A stretch of DNA of 49,765 bases from Jiella flava (GCF_017349315.1 NZ_JAFMPP010000021.1:1-49765); one strand, 5' to 3'; positions 39,393 to 48,289 are shown, counted from the first letter of the stretch. Notes: generated by a model not told the origin, from the sequence alone. Program-made: numbers and translations.

Positions 39393-40918
39393 GCGAACAG
39401 GCCGTGCAGGAACCAGCGCTGGGAGCCGGTGGCGGCATCCTCGCCATTGCCGGCGCGAAAGATCCAGAACCGTTCGCCGTCTTCCGCCTCGACCTGGAAA
39501 TAATCGCGCACGGCCGAGCGCTCAACATCGCGCTTCCACCATTCACCAAAAATCCGCTCCGGCCCGTCGGCGGTGCGCACTCGGCGCCGGACGCCCCGCC
39601 AGGTGAAGGCGACCGGCGGATGATCGGGCAAAAGCGCCATGGTCTCGATCGGCTCGGGGCGCCGCAACAGCCGCGTCGGCCGTGGCCAGTCAGCCCGCCA
39701 GCTATGGCCGGTCTCCGGCGCCAATGGCGCGATGCGCCGGACCGAGCGTTCGGGCACGTCGCTTTCGACCGGCGCCAAGCGATAGAGCCGATCCTCGCCG
39801 ACCCGGTTGGCGATGGTATCCACCAGGCCGGCGACATCCGGCAGGATCTCGTCGGTCAGGGCAGCAAGCTTCTGGCGCGGGGCCAACGGCTCGACCAGGG
39901 TCGCGGCGAGGCTCATCCGCTCGATGCCGAAGCCCGGGGCGATGGTCTCGATCTTGTCGCAGAGGAGGCGGGTGAGACGCGCGACGTCGCGCACCGGCCG
40001 CGCGGTCGAGATCCGCACCGCCTCGACCCGGTTGTCCACCCGGCGGCAGACGAGATCGAGCCGGCGCACGCCGAGGCCTTTCGCCTCCAGCGCGGCGCAG
40101 AGCGCGACGACCAGCTTGCCGACATGGCGGGCGATGGTCTCGGCCGCCCCGATCGGTTCGGCGAAGTTGCGGTGGGTCTCGATGATGTCGGCCGGGCGCA
40201 GCGGCTCGATTGGCTCGACGCGCCGTCCGCTTGCCTGATCGAGGCGGGCGATCAACGTTTCGCCAAAGCGCAGCACCAAGGGCGCGCGAGGAGCGGCGAG
40301 GAGGTCGCCGATCGTCGCAAAGCCGAGATCGGAGAGCGCATCGCGCGTCTCCTCGGCAAGACGCAGCGCCGCTACCGGCAGATCCTTGAGAATATCCGCC
40401 CCATGCCGGCGCGGGGCGACGCAGACGGGATCGGCGCGGTGGCGGGCAAGGGCATGGGCGGCGCCCCAGGTATCGGCGACGGCGGCTTGGGCGGTAATAC
40501 CGGCGCCGGCGAGGCGATCGACCAGCCTGTGCAGCATGGCCGCCTCGCCGCCATGCAGATGATCGGCGCCGGTGGAATCGATGACGATACCATCCCCGCC
40601 GTCGACGGCGACGATCGGTGAGAAGCGTTCCAGGATCCAGATCGCCAGCCGTTCCAGCGCTGCGGCATCGGCGGCCGGATCGTGATCCTGAATGATGAGT
40701 TCGACGAGGGCCGCACTGGCGCGTGCTGCGGCCATGCCGACGCGCAGGCCGTTCGCCCGGGCGGCCTGGTTGGTCGCCATCACCACCCGGCGGTTCTGCT
40801 GCCGGCCCAACAGCGCCAGCGGCAGGTCAACCGGCGCGTCGGCGGTTAAGGTGGGCCGGGCGCGGCATAGCCGGTCGGTCGGGAAGGTCGGAAGGAAGAG
40901 CGAGACGACCCGTCTCAT
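39389..40918 (-). CDS. imuB: ImuB, Y-family-like accessory protein for translesion synthesis
   Basis: A 509-residue protein starting [20 protein letters not shown]. It resembles Y-family polymerases but lacks their full set of catalytic acidic residues, as expected for ImuB, which acts as a clamp-binding hub recruiting ImuA and DnaE2. Segments include [33 protein letters not shown] and [21 protein letters not shown]. The ATG at 40918 lies inside the 3' end of imuA, giving about 92 nt of overlap in different frames. A long upstream in-frame extension is an imuA shadow and was trimmed. Confidence 0.93.
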   Translation of the reverse strand: MRRVVSLFLPTFPTDRLCRARPTLTADAPVDLPLALLGRQQNRRVVMATNQAARANGLRVGMAAARASAALVELIIQDHDPAADAAALERLAIWILERFSPIVAVDGGDGIVIDSTGADHLHGGEAAMLHRLVDRLAGAGITAQAAVADTWGAAHALARHRADPVCVAPRRHGADILKDLPVAALRLAEETRDALSDLGFATIGDLLAAPRAPLVLRFGETLIARLDQASGRRVEPIEPLRPADIIETHRNFAEPIGAAETIARHVGKLVVALCAALEAKGLGVRRLDLVCRRVDNRVEAVRISTARPVRDVARLTRLLCDKIETIAPGFGIERMSLAATLVEPLAPRQKLAALTDEILPDVAGLVDTIANRVGEDRLYRLAPVESDVPERSVRRIAPLAPETGHSWRADWPRPTRLLRRPEPIETMALLPDHPPVAFTWRGVRRRVRTADGPERIFGEWWKRDVERSAVRDYFQVEAEDGERFWIFRAGNGEDAATGSQRWFLHGLFA

Positions 40919-41576
40919 CGCAGGCCTCCAATTCATAGGCGGCGGGTTCGCCGCCGCGACAACGCAGGAGTTCGACATGCCAGCGGGCGCGCCCGACGCC
41001 GGGCGCCGGCAAGGGCGCCGCCGGCCGGGCCGAGATCCGCCAGCGGGTGGCGGCGGCCGTCGGCCGGCCGAAATCGGCCGCCTCGTTCGGCCGCGACCAG
41101 CGGCGCAGCACAATCGCCAGCGCGCCGGTCTTTTCGGCCGCGAGATTCAGCCGCCGCGAGGCGGTCATCGACAGCCGCGCCGTCTCGCCGACGACCAGCA
41201 CTGGTCCGCCATGGGCGAGGCCCTCTTCCATGCAGGCAAGAACGGTCTTGTCGTCCTGAGCCTCGACATAGATCACTCGGTCAGGGGCAAGCCCCGCCTG
41301 GGCCAGCGCCGGCGCGAACAGATCGGGCCGGGTCAGGCACCACAGCACCTTGCCTTTGGTGCGCGCGGCGATCCCGGCCACGAACAGCGCCGCCGCCGGG
41401 GCGTCGCCGCCGCTCCGTCCGCCGCCGGCGATCTCGTGCAGCACACCACGCGCCAGGCCGCCCTCCGGCAGCCGGGAATCCAGAACTGGAATGCCGAAGG
41501 GCAGCACCGATGTCTGACGCGTTCTGCGGCTTTGAATCGTCTCGATCCGGGTACGCAGTGACTCTAGGTCCGTCAT
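40827..41576 (-). CDS. imuA: ImuA, RecA-like SOS mutagenesis protein
   Basis: A 249-residue RecA-fold protein: MTDLESLRTRIETIQ, SVLPFGIPVLDSRLPEGGLARG then VLHEIAG in place of a Walker A, VLWCLTRPDLFAPALAQAGL, VIYVEAQDDKTVLACMEEGL and LVVGETARLSMTASRRLNLA. It is the first gene of the imu operon, 49 bp downstream of a LexA box. ImuA modulates RecA and ImuB. The ATG at 41576 is chosen for the family N-terminus; an in-frame start seven codons earlier exists. The C-terminal 30 residues overlap imuB. Confidence 0.92.
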   Translation of the reverse strand: MTDLESLRTRIETIQSRRTRQTSVLPFGIPVLDSRLPEGGLARGVLHEIAGGGRSGGDAPAAALFVAGIAARTKGKVLWCLTRPDLFAPALAQAGLAPDRVIYVEAQDDKTVLACMEEGLAHGGPVLVVGETARLSMTASRRLNLAAEKTGALAIVLRRWSRPNEAADFGRPTAAATRWRISARPAAPLPAPGVGRARWHVELLRCRGGEPAAYELEACDETGRLALPSDLPDRPAMPRPAHLNRRRAG

Positions 41577-41625
41577 AGGGACAGTTGCAAACGACACCGC
41601 GGTCAGGACTCCATTATGGGCGTTT

Positions 41626-41640
41626 GTTCCTATTTTGTTC
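41626..41640 (-). promoter_or_regulatory. LexA (SOS) box upstream of imuA
   Basis: GTTC-CTATTTT-GTTC on the plus strand (GAAC-N7-GAAC on the coding strand) is a perfect alphaproteobacterial LexA direct repeat. It lies 49 bp upstream of the imuA ATG, with CATAAT on the coding strand between it and the gene as a possible -10. This predicts DNA-damage induction of imuA-imuB-dnaE2. Confidence 0.9.
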
Positions 41641-42061
41641 TATAAAATTCTGCCCAGAGTCAAGCGCTTACTGCGTGTTTGCGGATGCAAGGGCAGCCGG
41701 CGGTCGCGGCATGGTCGCTGCGTCTGAGGGAGCCTTTTCGCTAAAGGCTTGGCTCGGTGAGCGCGTCTGGCAGATCTCGCCGAGCCCATTGGCACTGGGC
41801 GAGGCATTTCTTGACGCGTGTTTGACGGCCCCGCTGTCGTTCGCCTCTTTTGCTCGCTTCGAGACTGGATCTGAATCTGGTGCCGAAAAACCTTGATTGC
41901 ACCCAAAAGATTAAAATGGACATTTCCACAATCTTCAATTTTTTGCTTCGATGCCGCCGTGATTATGTGTCGGGCTGGCTTGCCCCAACGCAGTGTTGTG
42001 GCTGCCGCGCCTGTCTCGTTCGTCCAGCTTTGGCGCGCCATCACAAAAAGCGGAGGTCGTC
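41641..42061. other. Intergenic region between imuA and cas3, presumed cas promoter
   Basis: A 421-bp divergent region. The left part is GC-rich and holds only a weak 61-codon open frame (41711-41896) without a ribosome-binding site. The part from about 41880 to 41960 is AT-rich (AAAAGATTAAAATGG, CAATTTTTTGC) and is the likely place for the cas promoter, though no clean -35/-10 pair stands out. No CRISPR-repeat-like sequence was seen here. Confidence 0.4.
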
Positions 42062-44353
42062 ATGTTCTTCGCCCATTCGAACCGCCCCGACGATGTGTCG
42101 GACTGGGAACCTTTGAGCGACCATCTTGCTGGCGTTGCCGCAACCGCCGCTGCTTTCGGAGCGCCGCTTGGAATTGCAGCGGCGGCGCGGCTCAGCGGTC
42201 TTCTTCACGATCTGGGCAAGTTCAATTTTCGGTTTCAAAAGCGTTTAACGGGCGCGAATGAGCGTGTCGATCACTCGACGGCGGGGGCTGTAGCGCTTCT
42301 CGATCTGCCGGGATCCCCCGAAGAGCGCGCAATGGCTATGCTGATCGCGCAGGCGATCGCCGGCCACCACGCCGGGCTTCCCGACCGCTCTGGCAGCGAC
42401 GAGGCCAATCTCGAACAGCGGATCGCGACCTTCGACCCGGCGGTGCTTGCCGGCGATTGGCGCCAGGTCGTTCCAACTGATCTGACGGGGCTATATCCGG
42501 AGTTCGACTGGCATGTGGGCAAGCGCAAAGGGCCGCAATTGGCGCTGCTCGGACGGATGATCTTTTCGTGTCTGGTCGATGCCGATTACAAGGAGACCGA
42601 ACGCTATTACGACACGATCGGCGGCATTCGACGAGACCGCGACTGGCCGAGTCTGGCTGCCTGTCTGCCGACGTTTCAGGCAAGTTTTGCCGATACCATC
42701 GCCGCTTTTGGCGCGCCGCAAAGCCCGATTACGAAGCTGCGGGCGAAAATTTTGGCGACGGTGCGCGAGCGCGCGGTGTCGATGACGCCCGGTCTGTTCA
42801 CCCTCGATGTGCCGACAGGCGGCGGCAAGACGCTGGCCTCGCTCGGCTTTGCCCTCGACCACGCGGCAGCCCATGGCCATCGCCGGATCATCTACGGCAT
42901 TCCCTTTACCTCGATCATCGATCAGACCGCCGCGATCTTTCGCGGTATTCTCGGCGATGACGCTGTGCTGGAGCACCACTCGGCGATTGAGGATACGCTG
43001 CCCCAGCGCCGCGACGCAAAGGCGGCGGATAGCCAGCGATCGGCGATCGACAAGATGCGTCTCGCCATGGAGGACTGGGCGGCGCCGGTCGTCGTCACCA
43101 CCCATGTTCAGCTGTTCGAGAGCCTGTTTGCCGCGCGCCCATCCCGCTGTCGCAAGCTGCACAACATCGCCGGCAGCGTCATCATTCTCGATGAGGCGCA
43201 GGTTCTGCCGCGCGATCTCCTGGCGCCGAGTGTCGAGGTAATCGACGAGCTCGCCCGCAATTGGCGCTGCTCGATCGTCCTGTGTACGGCGACGCAGCCG
43301 GCCTTCGACGCCAGACATTTTGCGACCGATCAGTCCAAAGCTCGCCATCCGCTGGCTTTGGACCTTGAGGGGCGCGAACTGGCGCCGGAGCCCGCGCGTC
43401 TTCATGCCGCCTTCCGGCGCAACACGCTCGTCTTGGCCGGCGAGATGGACGACGACGCTCTCATTGCGGCCTTGCGCGGGAAAGATCAGGCGCTGGTGAT
43501 CGTCAACAGCCGCGCGCATGCGCTTGATCTTTATCGCCTCGCCGAGGCGGCTGAACTCGACGGCCTGATCCACCTGACGACGCGCCAATACGCCGCGCAT
43601 CGCCGACGGATTTTGGCAGACGTGCGCGAGCGGTTGCGCACGGGCGCGCCCTGTCGGCTGATCGCCACGTCGCTGATCGAGGCCGGCGTCGATGTCGATT
43701 TTCCCTGCGCCTGGCGGGCTGAGGCCGGGCTCGAACAGATCGCCCAGGCCGCCGGAAGGGTCAATCGAGAGATGACGCGGCCTGTCGCCGAAAGCCAGGT
43801 GACGGTGTTCAAGCCGGTCGGCCATCAAACGCCGCGCGAAATCAAAGCCCTGATCGGTGACATGGATCGCATGGTCAAACACCATGAGGATCTGTTCGCT
43901 CCGGCGGCGATCGCCGACTATTTCGGCGAAACCTATTGGCGGCTCGCCGACGACGGCATCGATGGCCAGAAAATCATGCCCAAGATGAGTCTGACGAAGG
44001 GACACGGGCTCGATATCGCCTATCGCGAGATCGCTGCGCTTTACCGGATGATCGAGACCGACATGGTGCCGGTGATCGTCTCTCATGATGCAGCGGCATG
44101 TGCGGCTGTGGATAAGCTCGCCCGGCCGGAAGTTTCCTCTGGTGCAATTTCCCGAGATCTTCAATCTTTCATTGTGCAGGTGCCGCCGAAGGCGCGGGCT
44201 CGTTTGATGGCCAATGGCCACGTCGCCTTTGGTCAGCCGAACCTGCGTGGGGACCAGTTTGCCGTGCTGCAAACGTCGTCGCTCTATAAGGAGGATGTTG
44301 GGCTGCTGTGGGATGATGCGGACTATTTGGCGATCGATTCACTTAATTATTAA
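42062..44353 (+). CDS. cas3: CRISPR-associated helicase/nuclease Cas3, type I-C, with N-terminal HD domain
   Basis: A 763-residue fusion. The HD nuclease (residues about 1-190) has FFAHSN, DHLAGVAATA, LSGLLHDLGKFN, DHSTAGA and IAGHHAGLPD. The superfamily 2 helicase has Walker A DVPTGGGKTLASLGFA, a DEAQ box in VIILDEAQVLPRDLL, motif III-like LCTATQPAFD and motif VI QAAGRVNRE. It unwinds and degrades DNA recruited by Cascade. The ATG at 42062 has GGAGG upstream; the longer in-frame start adds unlikely residues. All expected motifs are present, so interference looks intact. A 309-bp gap with unusual structure separates it from cas5c. Confidence 0.96.
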   Translation: MFFAHSNRPDDVSDWEPLSDHLAGVAATAAAFGAPLGIAAAARLSGLLHDLGKFNFRFQKRLTGANERVDHSTAGAVALLDLPGSPEERAMAMLIAQAIAGHHAGLPDRSGSDEANLEQRIATFDPAVLAGDWRQVVPTDLTGLYPEFDWHVGKRKGPQLALLGRMIFSCLVDADYKETERYYDTIGGIRRDRDWPSLAACLPTFQASFADTIAAFGAPQSPITKLRAKILATVRERAVSMTPGLFTLDVPTGGGKTLASLGFALDHAAAHGHRRIIYGIPFTSIIDQTAAIFRGILGDDAVLEHHSAIEDTLPQRRDAKAADSQRSAIDKMRLAMEDWAAPVVVTTHVQLFESLFAARPSRCRKLHNIAGSVIILDEAQVLPRDLLAPSVEVIDELARNWRCSIVLCTATQPAFDARHFATDQSKARHPLALDLEGRELAPEPARLHAAFRRNTLVLAGEMDDDALIAALRGKDQALVIVNSRAHALDLYRLAEAAELDGLIHLTTRQYAAHRRRILADVRERLRTGAPCRLIATSLIEAGVDVDFPCAWRAEAGLEQIAQAAGRVNREMTRPVAESQVTVFKPVGHQTPREIKALIGDMDRMVKHHEDLFAPAAIADYFGETYWRLADDGIDGQKIMPKMSLTKGHGLDIAYREIAALYRMIETDMVPVIVSHDAAACAAVDKLARPEVSSGAISRDLQSFIVQVPPKARARLMANGHVAFGQPNLRGDQFAVLQTSSLYKEDVGLLWDDADYLAIDSLNY

Positions 44354-44363
44354 TAATGTAAAT

Positions 44364-44398
44364 GCCGTGCACTCACGATTTAACCATGAGTGCACGGC
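44364..44398. other. Perfect 12-bp stem-loop downstream of cas3
   Basis: GCCGTGCACTCA (44364-44375) and TGAGTGCACGGC (44387-44398) are perfect inverted repeats with an 11-nt loop, starting 10 bp after the cas3 stop. No T run follows on the plus strand, so it is a poor intrinsic terminator. It could protect the 3' end of cas3 mRNA or be part of a small RNA. A second hairpin, GAAGCAG-TTGGAG-CTGCTTC, follows at 44406-44425. Confidence 0.75.
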
Positions 44399-44477
44399 GA
44401 ATGCAGAAGCAGTTGGAGCTGCTTCAGGTCGATTCAATCCACGGATAGCTATGATGATTGCCATCTATGGAGGTTCG

Positions 44478-44576
44478 ATGGTTAGCTCAAGCTTCATCCA
44501 TGACCCGAATTTTAAGCGGAACGTCAATCTGCGTGAGCGAGCCATCGAAAATCCTTTCATAATCCCCGAATATTGA
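44478..44576 (+). CDS. Possible 32-residue small protein between cas3 and cas5c
   Basis: An ATG preceded at ideal spacing by GGAGGT (44469-44474) opens a 32-codon frame reading MVSSSFIHDPNFKRNVN to PFIIPEY. It is unlike any family I know. It uses codons rare in this GC-rich genome (ATA, CGA, many AAT). It overlaps the first degenerate CRISPR repeat and the spacer-like segment. It could be a real microprotein, the toxin part of a CreTA-like pair, or a chance frame. Confidence 0.3.
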   Translation: MVSSSFIHDPNFKRNVNLRERAIENPFIIPEY

Positions 44577-44612
44577 AAGGTAATCGATTTATCGAGTGAG
44601 CGTAGGCCAAAC
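44523..44612 (+). CRISPR. Candidate degenerate mini-CRISPR (pseudo-repeat, spacer-like segment, pseudo-repeat)
   Basis: Pseudo-repeat 1 (44523-44551) begins GTC and contains GAGCG and ATCGAAAA, against GTC, GAGCG and ATCGAAAC in the array repeat. Pseudo-repeat 2 (about 44581-44612) ends GAGCGTAGGCCAAAC, against GAGCGTGGATCGAAAC. Between them are about 29 nt (44552-44580), close to the 33-36-nt spacers of the array. A perfect 11-bp hairpin, ACAACATTTGC-AGA-GCAAATGTTGT (44611-44635), follows at once and could end the RNA. It sits between cas3 and cas5c. CreA or CreR-type guide RNAs are the precedent. No target was found by eye. Confidence 0.45.
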
Positions 44613-44662
44613 AACATTTGCAGAGCAAATGTTGTTGCTTGAGACAGAAACGAGGATGCCAC

Positions 44663-45361
44663 TTGACCTACGGAATCCACCTGCATGTCGCGGGCCCCTT
44701 CGCCTGCTTCACCCGGCCGGAGATGAAGGTCGAGCGCGTCTCTTATGACGTGATGACGCCGTCGGCCGCCAGAGGCATCCTGGAAGCGATCCATTGGAAG
44801 CCGGCGATCCGGTGGGTCATCGACGAAATCCGCGTGCTAAAGCCGATCCGCTTCCAATCGATCCGCCGCAACGAGGTCGGTCACAAGGCCTCTGCCGCCA
44901 ATGCCAAACGCGCCATGAAGCGCGGCGATCTGGCCGGCCTTGGCATTCGCGTCGACGAGGACCGCCAGCAGCGCGCGGCGACCGTTCTCGTCGACGTCGC
45001 CTATGTCATCGGCGCGCATTTCGTCATGACGGAGAAAGCCGGGCTGCAGGATAACGAGGGCAAGCACCTCGATATGTTCAATCGCCGCGCGGCGAGCGGC
45101 CAATGCTTCCATCAGCCCTGCCTTGGCACCCGCGAATTCGACGCCCGCTTCGAGTTGCTTGCGCCCGGCGCGCCGCTGCCCGAGCCGGAACCGAAGGCCC
45201 GCACTGCCGATCTCGGCTTCGGAACGCCGCGCGATCTCGGCTTCATGCTCTTCGACATCGACCACCAGGCCAAGGATCGGCCGTCGCTGTTCTTTCGCGC
45301 GGCGCTCGTCGACGGCATCGTCGCGGTGCCGCAGCTCGGCGCGCCGGAGATCCTGCGATGA
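44663..45361 (+). CDS. cas5c: Cas5c (Cas5d), crRNA-processing Cascade subunit
   Basis: A 232-residue RAMP protein. It starts LTYGIHLHVAGPFACFTRPE, followed by KVERVSYDVMTPSAARGILE then AIHWKPAIRW and IRFQSIRRNEVG, the hallmark N-terminal half of type I-C Cas5. It replaces Cas6, cutting pre-crRNA and staying on the 5' handle. The start is a TTG at 44663 with GAGGA about 6 nt upstream; no ATG or GTG fits the family N-terminus. The stop overlaps the cas8c start (ATGA). Confidence 0.95.
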   Translation: MTYGIHLHVAGPFACFTRPEMKVERVSYDVMTPSAARGILEAIHWKPAIRWVIDEIRVLKPIRFQSIRRNEVGHKASAANAKRAMKRGDLAGLGIRVDEDRQQRAATVLVDVAYVIGAHFVMTEKAGLQDNEGKHLDMFNRRAASGQCFHQPCLGTREFDARFELLAPGAPLPEPEPKARTADLGFGTPRDLGFMLFDIDHQAKDRPSLFFRAALVDGIVAVPQLGAPEILR

Positions 45362-47136
45362 CGGTTCTCAGCAAGCTGGTCCGCGCCTATGAGCGCATGC
45401 CGGATGCCCCGAAGCCGGGCTTTGCCCAGCAGCGGGTCGGGGTGGTGATCGGACTGGAGCCCGACGGCACGGTCGCCTCGGTGACGCCCCTGAAGCGACG
45501 GGTCGGCAAGAAGGACGTGGCGCCGCTGATGGCGGTGCCGGCGCCGGTCAAGCGCACCGTAGACGTCAAGCCGAACACCTTCTGGGACAAGACCGCTTAC
45601 GTGCTGGGCGTGACCGCCGGCGATGGCAAGCGCACCGCAAAGGAACATGCCGCCTTCGTCGCCCACCATCGCGATCTGATCGGTGAGACCGACGATCCGG
45701 GCCTGGTCGCCTTCCTGCGGTTCTTGGATCGCTGGTCGCCCGATCAGTTCGGCACGCATTTCCAGGAAGAGATGAAGGACGAAAACGTTGTCTTCGCGCT
45801 GGAAGAGGAGCGTCGGCGCGCCGTCTATCTGCATGATCGCCCGGCGGCTCTTGATCTCATCGGAGCCGGGTCGGGAACCAGCACGGAGGGCGCGCTCTGC
45901 CTTGCGACGGGTCGGTACGGCCCGGTTGCGCGGCTGCATCCGGCAATCAAGGGCGTCTGGGGCGGCCAGTCATCCGGCGGATCGATTGTGTCCTTCAATC
46001 TCGATGCCTTCGAAAGCTATGGCCATCGCCAGGGCGAGAATGCGCCGGTGTCGCAAGCCGCGGCCGAAGCCTATGTCGGGGCGCTGAACCGCTTTTTGCC
46101 AAGAGATTCCGGCCATCGCATCCAGATCGGCGATGCCTCCGTGGTGTTCTGGGCCGAGGCACCTTCGGAGCTTCCCGATCGTGCCGAGGCCGAGGCGCTC
46201 ACCGAAGCGGTGTTTCGCGAAATGCTCGACGAGCAGGCCAATGAAGACACCGCCGAGGCCAAGCGCGTCGGCGAGGCGCTGGACCGTATCCGCAAAGGCC
46301 TGCCGATCCTGGACAATGCCCCGAAAGTCAGCGCCGACGTCAAGTTCTACGTCCTCGGTCTCGCGCCCAACGCGGCCCGGATCTCGATCCGTTTCTGGCT
46401 GGATACGACCTTTGGGGCGCTGGCCGAAAACTACCGGCGCTTCATGGAAGACATGGCGATCTTACCGCCGGATCGACAGGGCAACCCGGCGCTGTGGCAA
46501 TATCTGCGCGAGACGGCGGTTCTCGGCAAGACGGAGAACGTGCCGCCCAATCTCGCCGGCGAGTGGACCCGCGCGATCCTCGCTGGCACGGCCTATCCGC
46601 TGACGCTGCTCAACACCGTGTTGATGCGCATCCGCGCCGACGGTCAGATCAATGCCCGCCGGGCGGCGATCCTCAAGGCTCTCGTCATTCGCAATTTCGG
46701 CATCATAAAGGAGGCGCCCGTGGGGCTCGACCCGAACAATCCCCGACCGGGCTATCTGCTCGGCCGGCTTTTCGCCGCCTATGAGCAGGCCCAGAGCGCC
46801 GCCCTCGGCAAGAACGTCAACGCGACGATCAAGGACAAATATTACGGCTCGGCTTCGGCCCAGCCGCGCAAGGTGTTCGCGATCCTTGAGGCCGGATCGG
46901 CCAACCATCTGTCGAAACTCGGCAAGATCCGGCCTGGCCAGCGGGTCAATCTCGAAAAGACCATCGGCGAGATCATGGACCAGATGAAGCCCGGAGCGAC
47001 GCCCGACGACGATCCGTTCCCGGCGACGCTGCCCGCCGCCGAGCAGGCGCTGTTCGGCCTTGGCTACTATCACCAGCGCAACGCCTTCTTCGTCCGCAAG
47101 GATGCATCCGATCCGGAGACCGCCGACCATGACTGA
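45358..47136 (+). CDS. cas8c: Cas8c (Csd1), large subunit of the type I-C Cascade
   Basis: A 592-residue Csd1 protein: MTVLSKLVRAYERMPDAPKP, FWDKTAYVLGVTAGDG, ERRRAVYLHDRPAALDLIG region, GVWGGQSSGGSIVSFNLDAF then ESYG, FYVLGLAPNAARISIRFW and YYGSASAQPRKVFAILEAG. It recognises the PAM and stabilises the R-loop; an internal start usually also yields the small subunit Cas11c, and I cannot place that start with certainty. It overlaps cas5c by 4 nt and cas7c by 8 nt. Confidence 0.95.
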   Translation: MTVLSKLVRAYERMPDAPKPGFAQQRVGVVIGLEPDGTVASVTPLKRRVGKKDVAPLMAVPAPVKRTVDVKPNTFWDKTAYVLGVTAGDGKRTAKEHAAFVAHHRDLIGETDDPGLVAFLRFLDRWSPDQFGTHFQEEMKDENVVFALEEERRRAVYLHDRPAALDLIGAGSGTSTEGALCLATGRYGPVARLHPAIKGVWGGQSSGGSIVSFNLDAFESYGHRQGENAPVSQAAAEAYVGALNRFLPRDSGHRIQIGDASVVFWAEAPSELPDRAEAEALTEAVFREMLDEQANEDTAEAKRVGEALDRIRKGLPILDNAPKVSADVKFYVLGLAPNAARISIRFWLDTTFGALAENYRRFMEDMAILPPDRQGNPALWQYLRETAVLGKTENVPPNLAGEWTRAILAGTAYPLTLLNTVLMRIRADGQINARRAAILKALVIRNFGIIKEAPVGLDPNNPRPGYLLGRLFAAYEQAQSAALGKNVNATIKDKYYGSASAQPRKVFAILEAGSANHLSKLGKIRPGQRVNLEKTIGEIMDQMKPGATPDDDPFPATLPAAEQALFGLGYYHQRNAFFVRKDASDPETADHD

Positions 47137-48079
47137 TCTGTCCTGCCGCCACGACTTCGTCCTCTTCTTCGATGTGAAGAACGGCAATCCGAACGGCGAT
47201 CCCGATGCCGGCAATCTGCCGCGCCTCGATCCTGAAACCGGCCATGGCCTCGTTTCCGACGTCAGTTTGAAGCGTAAGATCCGCAACTATGTCGAGATCG
47301 CCCATGCGGGCGAGGCGGGCAAGGCGATCTATGTGCAGGAAGGGGCGATCCTCAACGAGCAGCACCGCAAGGCGTACGAGGCGGTGCGGCCTGAAGAGAA
47401 GACCGATGGCCTCAAGCTCAATCCCAAGAGCGATGACGAAGCCAATCAGTTGCGGCGCTGGATGTGCGCCAATTTCTTCGATGTGCGCACCTTCGGGGCG
47501 GTGATGTCGACCGGTGTCAATTGCGGCCAGGTCCGCGGGCCGGTGCAGATGACCTTCGCGCAGTCGATCGAGCCGATCGTGCCGCAGGAAATCTCGATCA
47601 CCCGCATGGCCGCGACGACGGCGAAGGAAAAGGAACAGCGCCGCGAGGGCGAGACGGAAGAGGGCGGCGCGCGGACCGACAACCGCACCATGGGCCGCAA
47701 ACATATCGTGCCCTACGGCCTCTATCGCGCCCACGGCTTCGTCTCCGCCAAGCTCGCCGAGCAGACCGGCTTTTCCGACACCGATCTCGATTTGCTGATC
47801 GAAGCACTCGGGGCGATGTTCGAGCATGACCGCTCGGCCGCCCGCGGCGAAATGGCGGTGCGCAAACTGATCGTCTTTCGCCACGACACTGCGCTCGGCC
47901 GCGCGCCGGCACACCAGCTGTTCGATCGCGTCGCCGTTCTGCGGTCGATCGACGGAGAAGGACGGGCGATCAACCGCCGCCTTGACAACTACCCGCCGGC
48001 CCGCGCCATTTCCGATTACGTCGTGACGATCGACCGCGAGGAATGGCCGGAGGGCGTTGAGATCATCGAGGCGGTCTGA
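47129..48079 (+). CDS. cas7c: Cas7c (Csd2), backbone subunit of the type I-C Cascade
   Basis: A 316-residue Cas7 protein: FVLFFDVKNGNPNGDPDAGN then LPRLDPETGHGLVSDVSLKR KIRNYV, MCANFFDVRTFGAVMSTG, GPVQMTFAQSIEPIVPQEIS ITRMA and GRKHIVPYGLYRAHGFVS. It coats the crRNA spacer in the effector complex. The ATG at 47129 overlaps the cas8c stop by 8 nt. In typical I-C loci cas4, cas1 and cas2 follow; here the next recognisable feature is the CRISPR leader. Confidence 0.96.
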   Translation: MTDLSCRHDFVLFFDVKNGNPNGDPDAGNLPRLDPETGHGLVSDVSLKRKIRNYVEIAHAGEAGKAIYVQEGAILNEQHRKAYEAVRPEEKTDGLKLNPKSDDEANQLRRWMCANFFDVRTFGAVMSTGVNCGQVRGPVQMTFAQSIEPIVPQEISITRMAATTAKEKEQRREGETEEGGARTDNRTMGRKHIVPYGLYRAHGFVSAKLAEQTGFSDTDLDLLIEALGAMFEHDRSAARGEMAVRKLIVFRHDTALGRAPAHQLFDRVAVLRSIDGEGRAINRRLDNYPPARAISDYVVTIDREEWPEGVEIIEAV

Positions 48080-48289
48080 TCACGCGATGGCCGACGAGGC
48101 GGGGCGGCGAGGGCGCCGCTTCTGCGCGAGGGCAGGACGGTTTGCTGATCGCCGCCATCGCATGCACATGATGTCGGCGCCGGCGGACCGGCTGGCGCCG
48201 TTCGCGGCTGCAATGCCAGTGGCGGCAGTGCCCGAGCTGTGGCACAAGACGACGCATCGCACCGTTGCCGTGCCGGGGCGCTCCTCAGC
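48080..48289. other. Segment where cas4-cas1-cas2 would be expected; no gene recognised
   Basis: The 210 bp between the cas7c stop and the leader hold no cas4, cas1 or cas2 in any frame. An ATG at 48087, 8 bp after the cas7c stop where cas4 would start, opens a frame reading MADEAGRRGRRFCARAG that does not continue as Cas4. At most it might preserve the first codons of a deleted cas4. Confidence 0.6.

Noticed and set aside
41711-41896. 61-codon open frame between imuA and cas3
   Set aside because: No ribosome-binding site, no family resemblance, unremarkable composition.
44364-44398. Reading the 12-bp stem-loop as the cas3 terminator
   Set aside because: No T tract follows on the coding strand, and cas5c downstream needs transcription.
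44552-44580. A self-target of the spacer-like segment in the cas3 or cas5c promoter
   Set aside because: No convincing seed match next to a TTC PAM was found by eye. The best internal similarity is the segment's own inverted repeat CCTTTCA/TGAAAGG.
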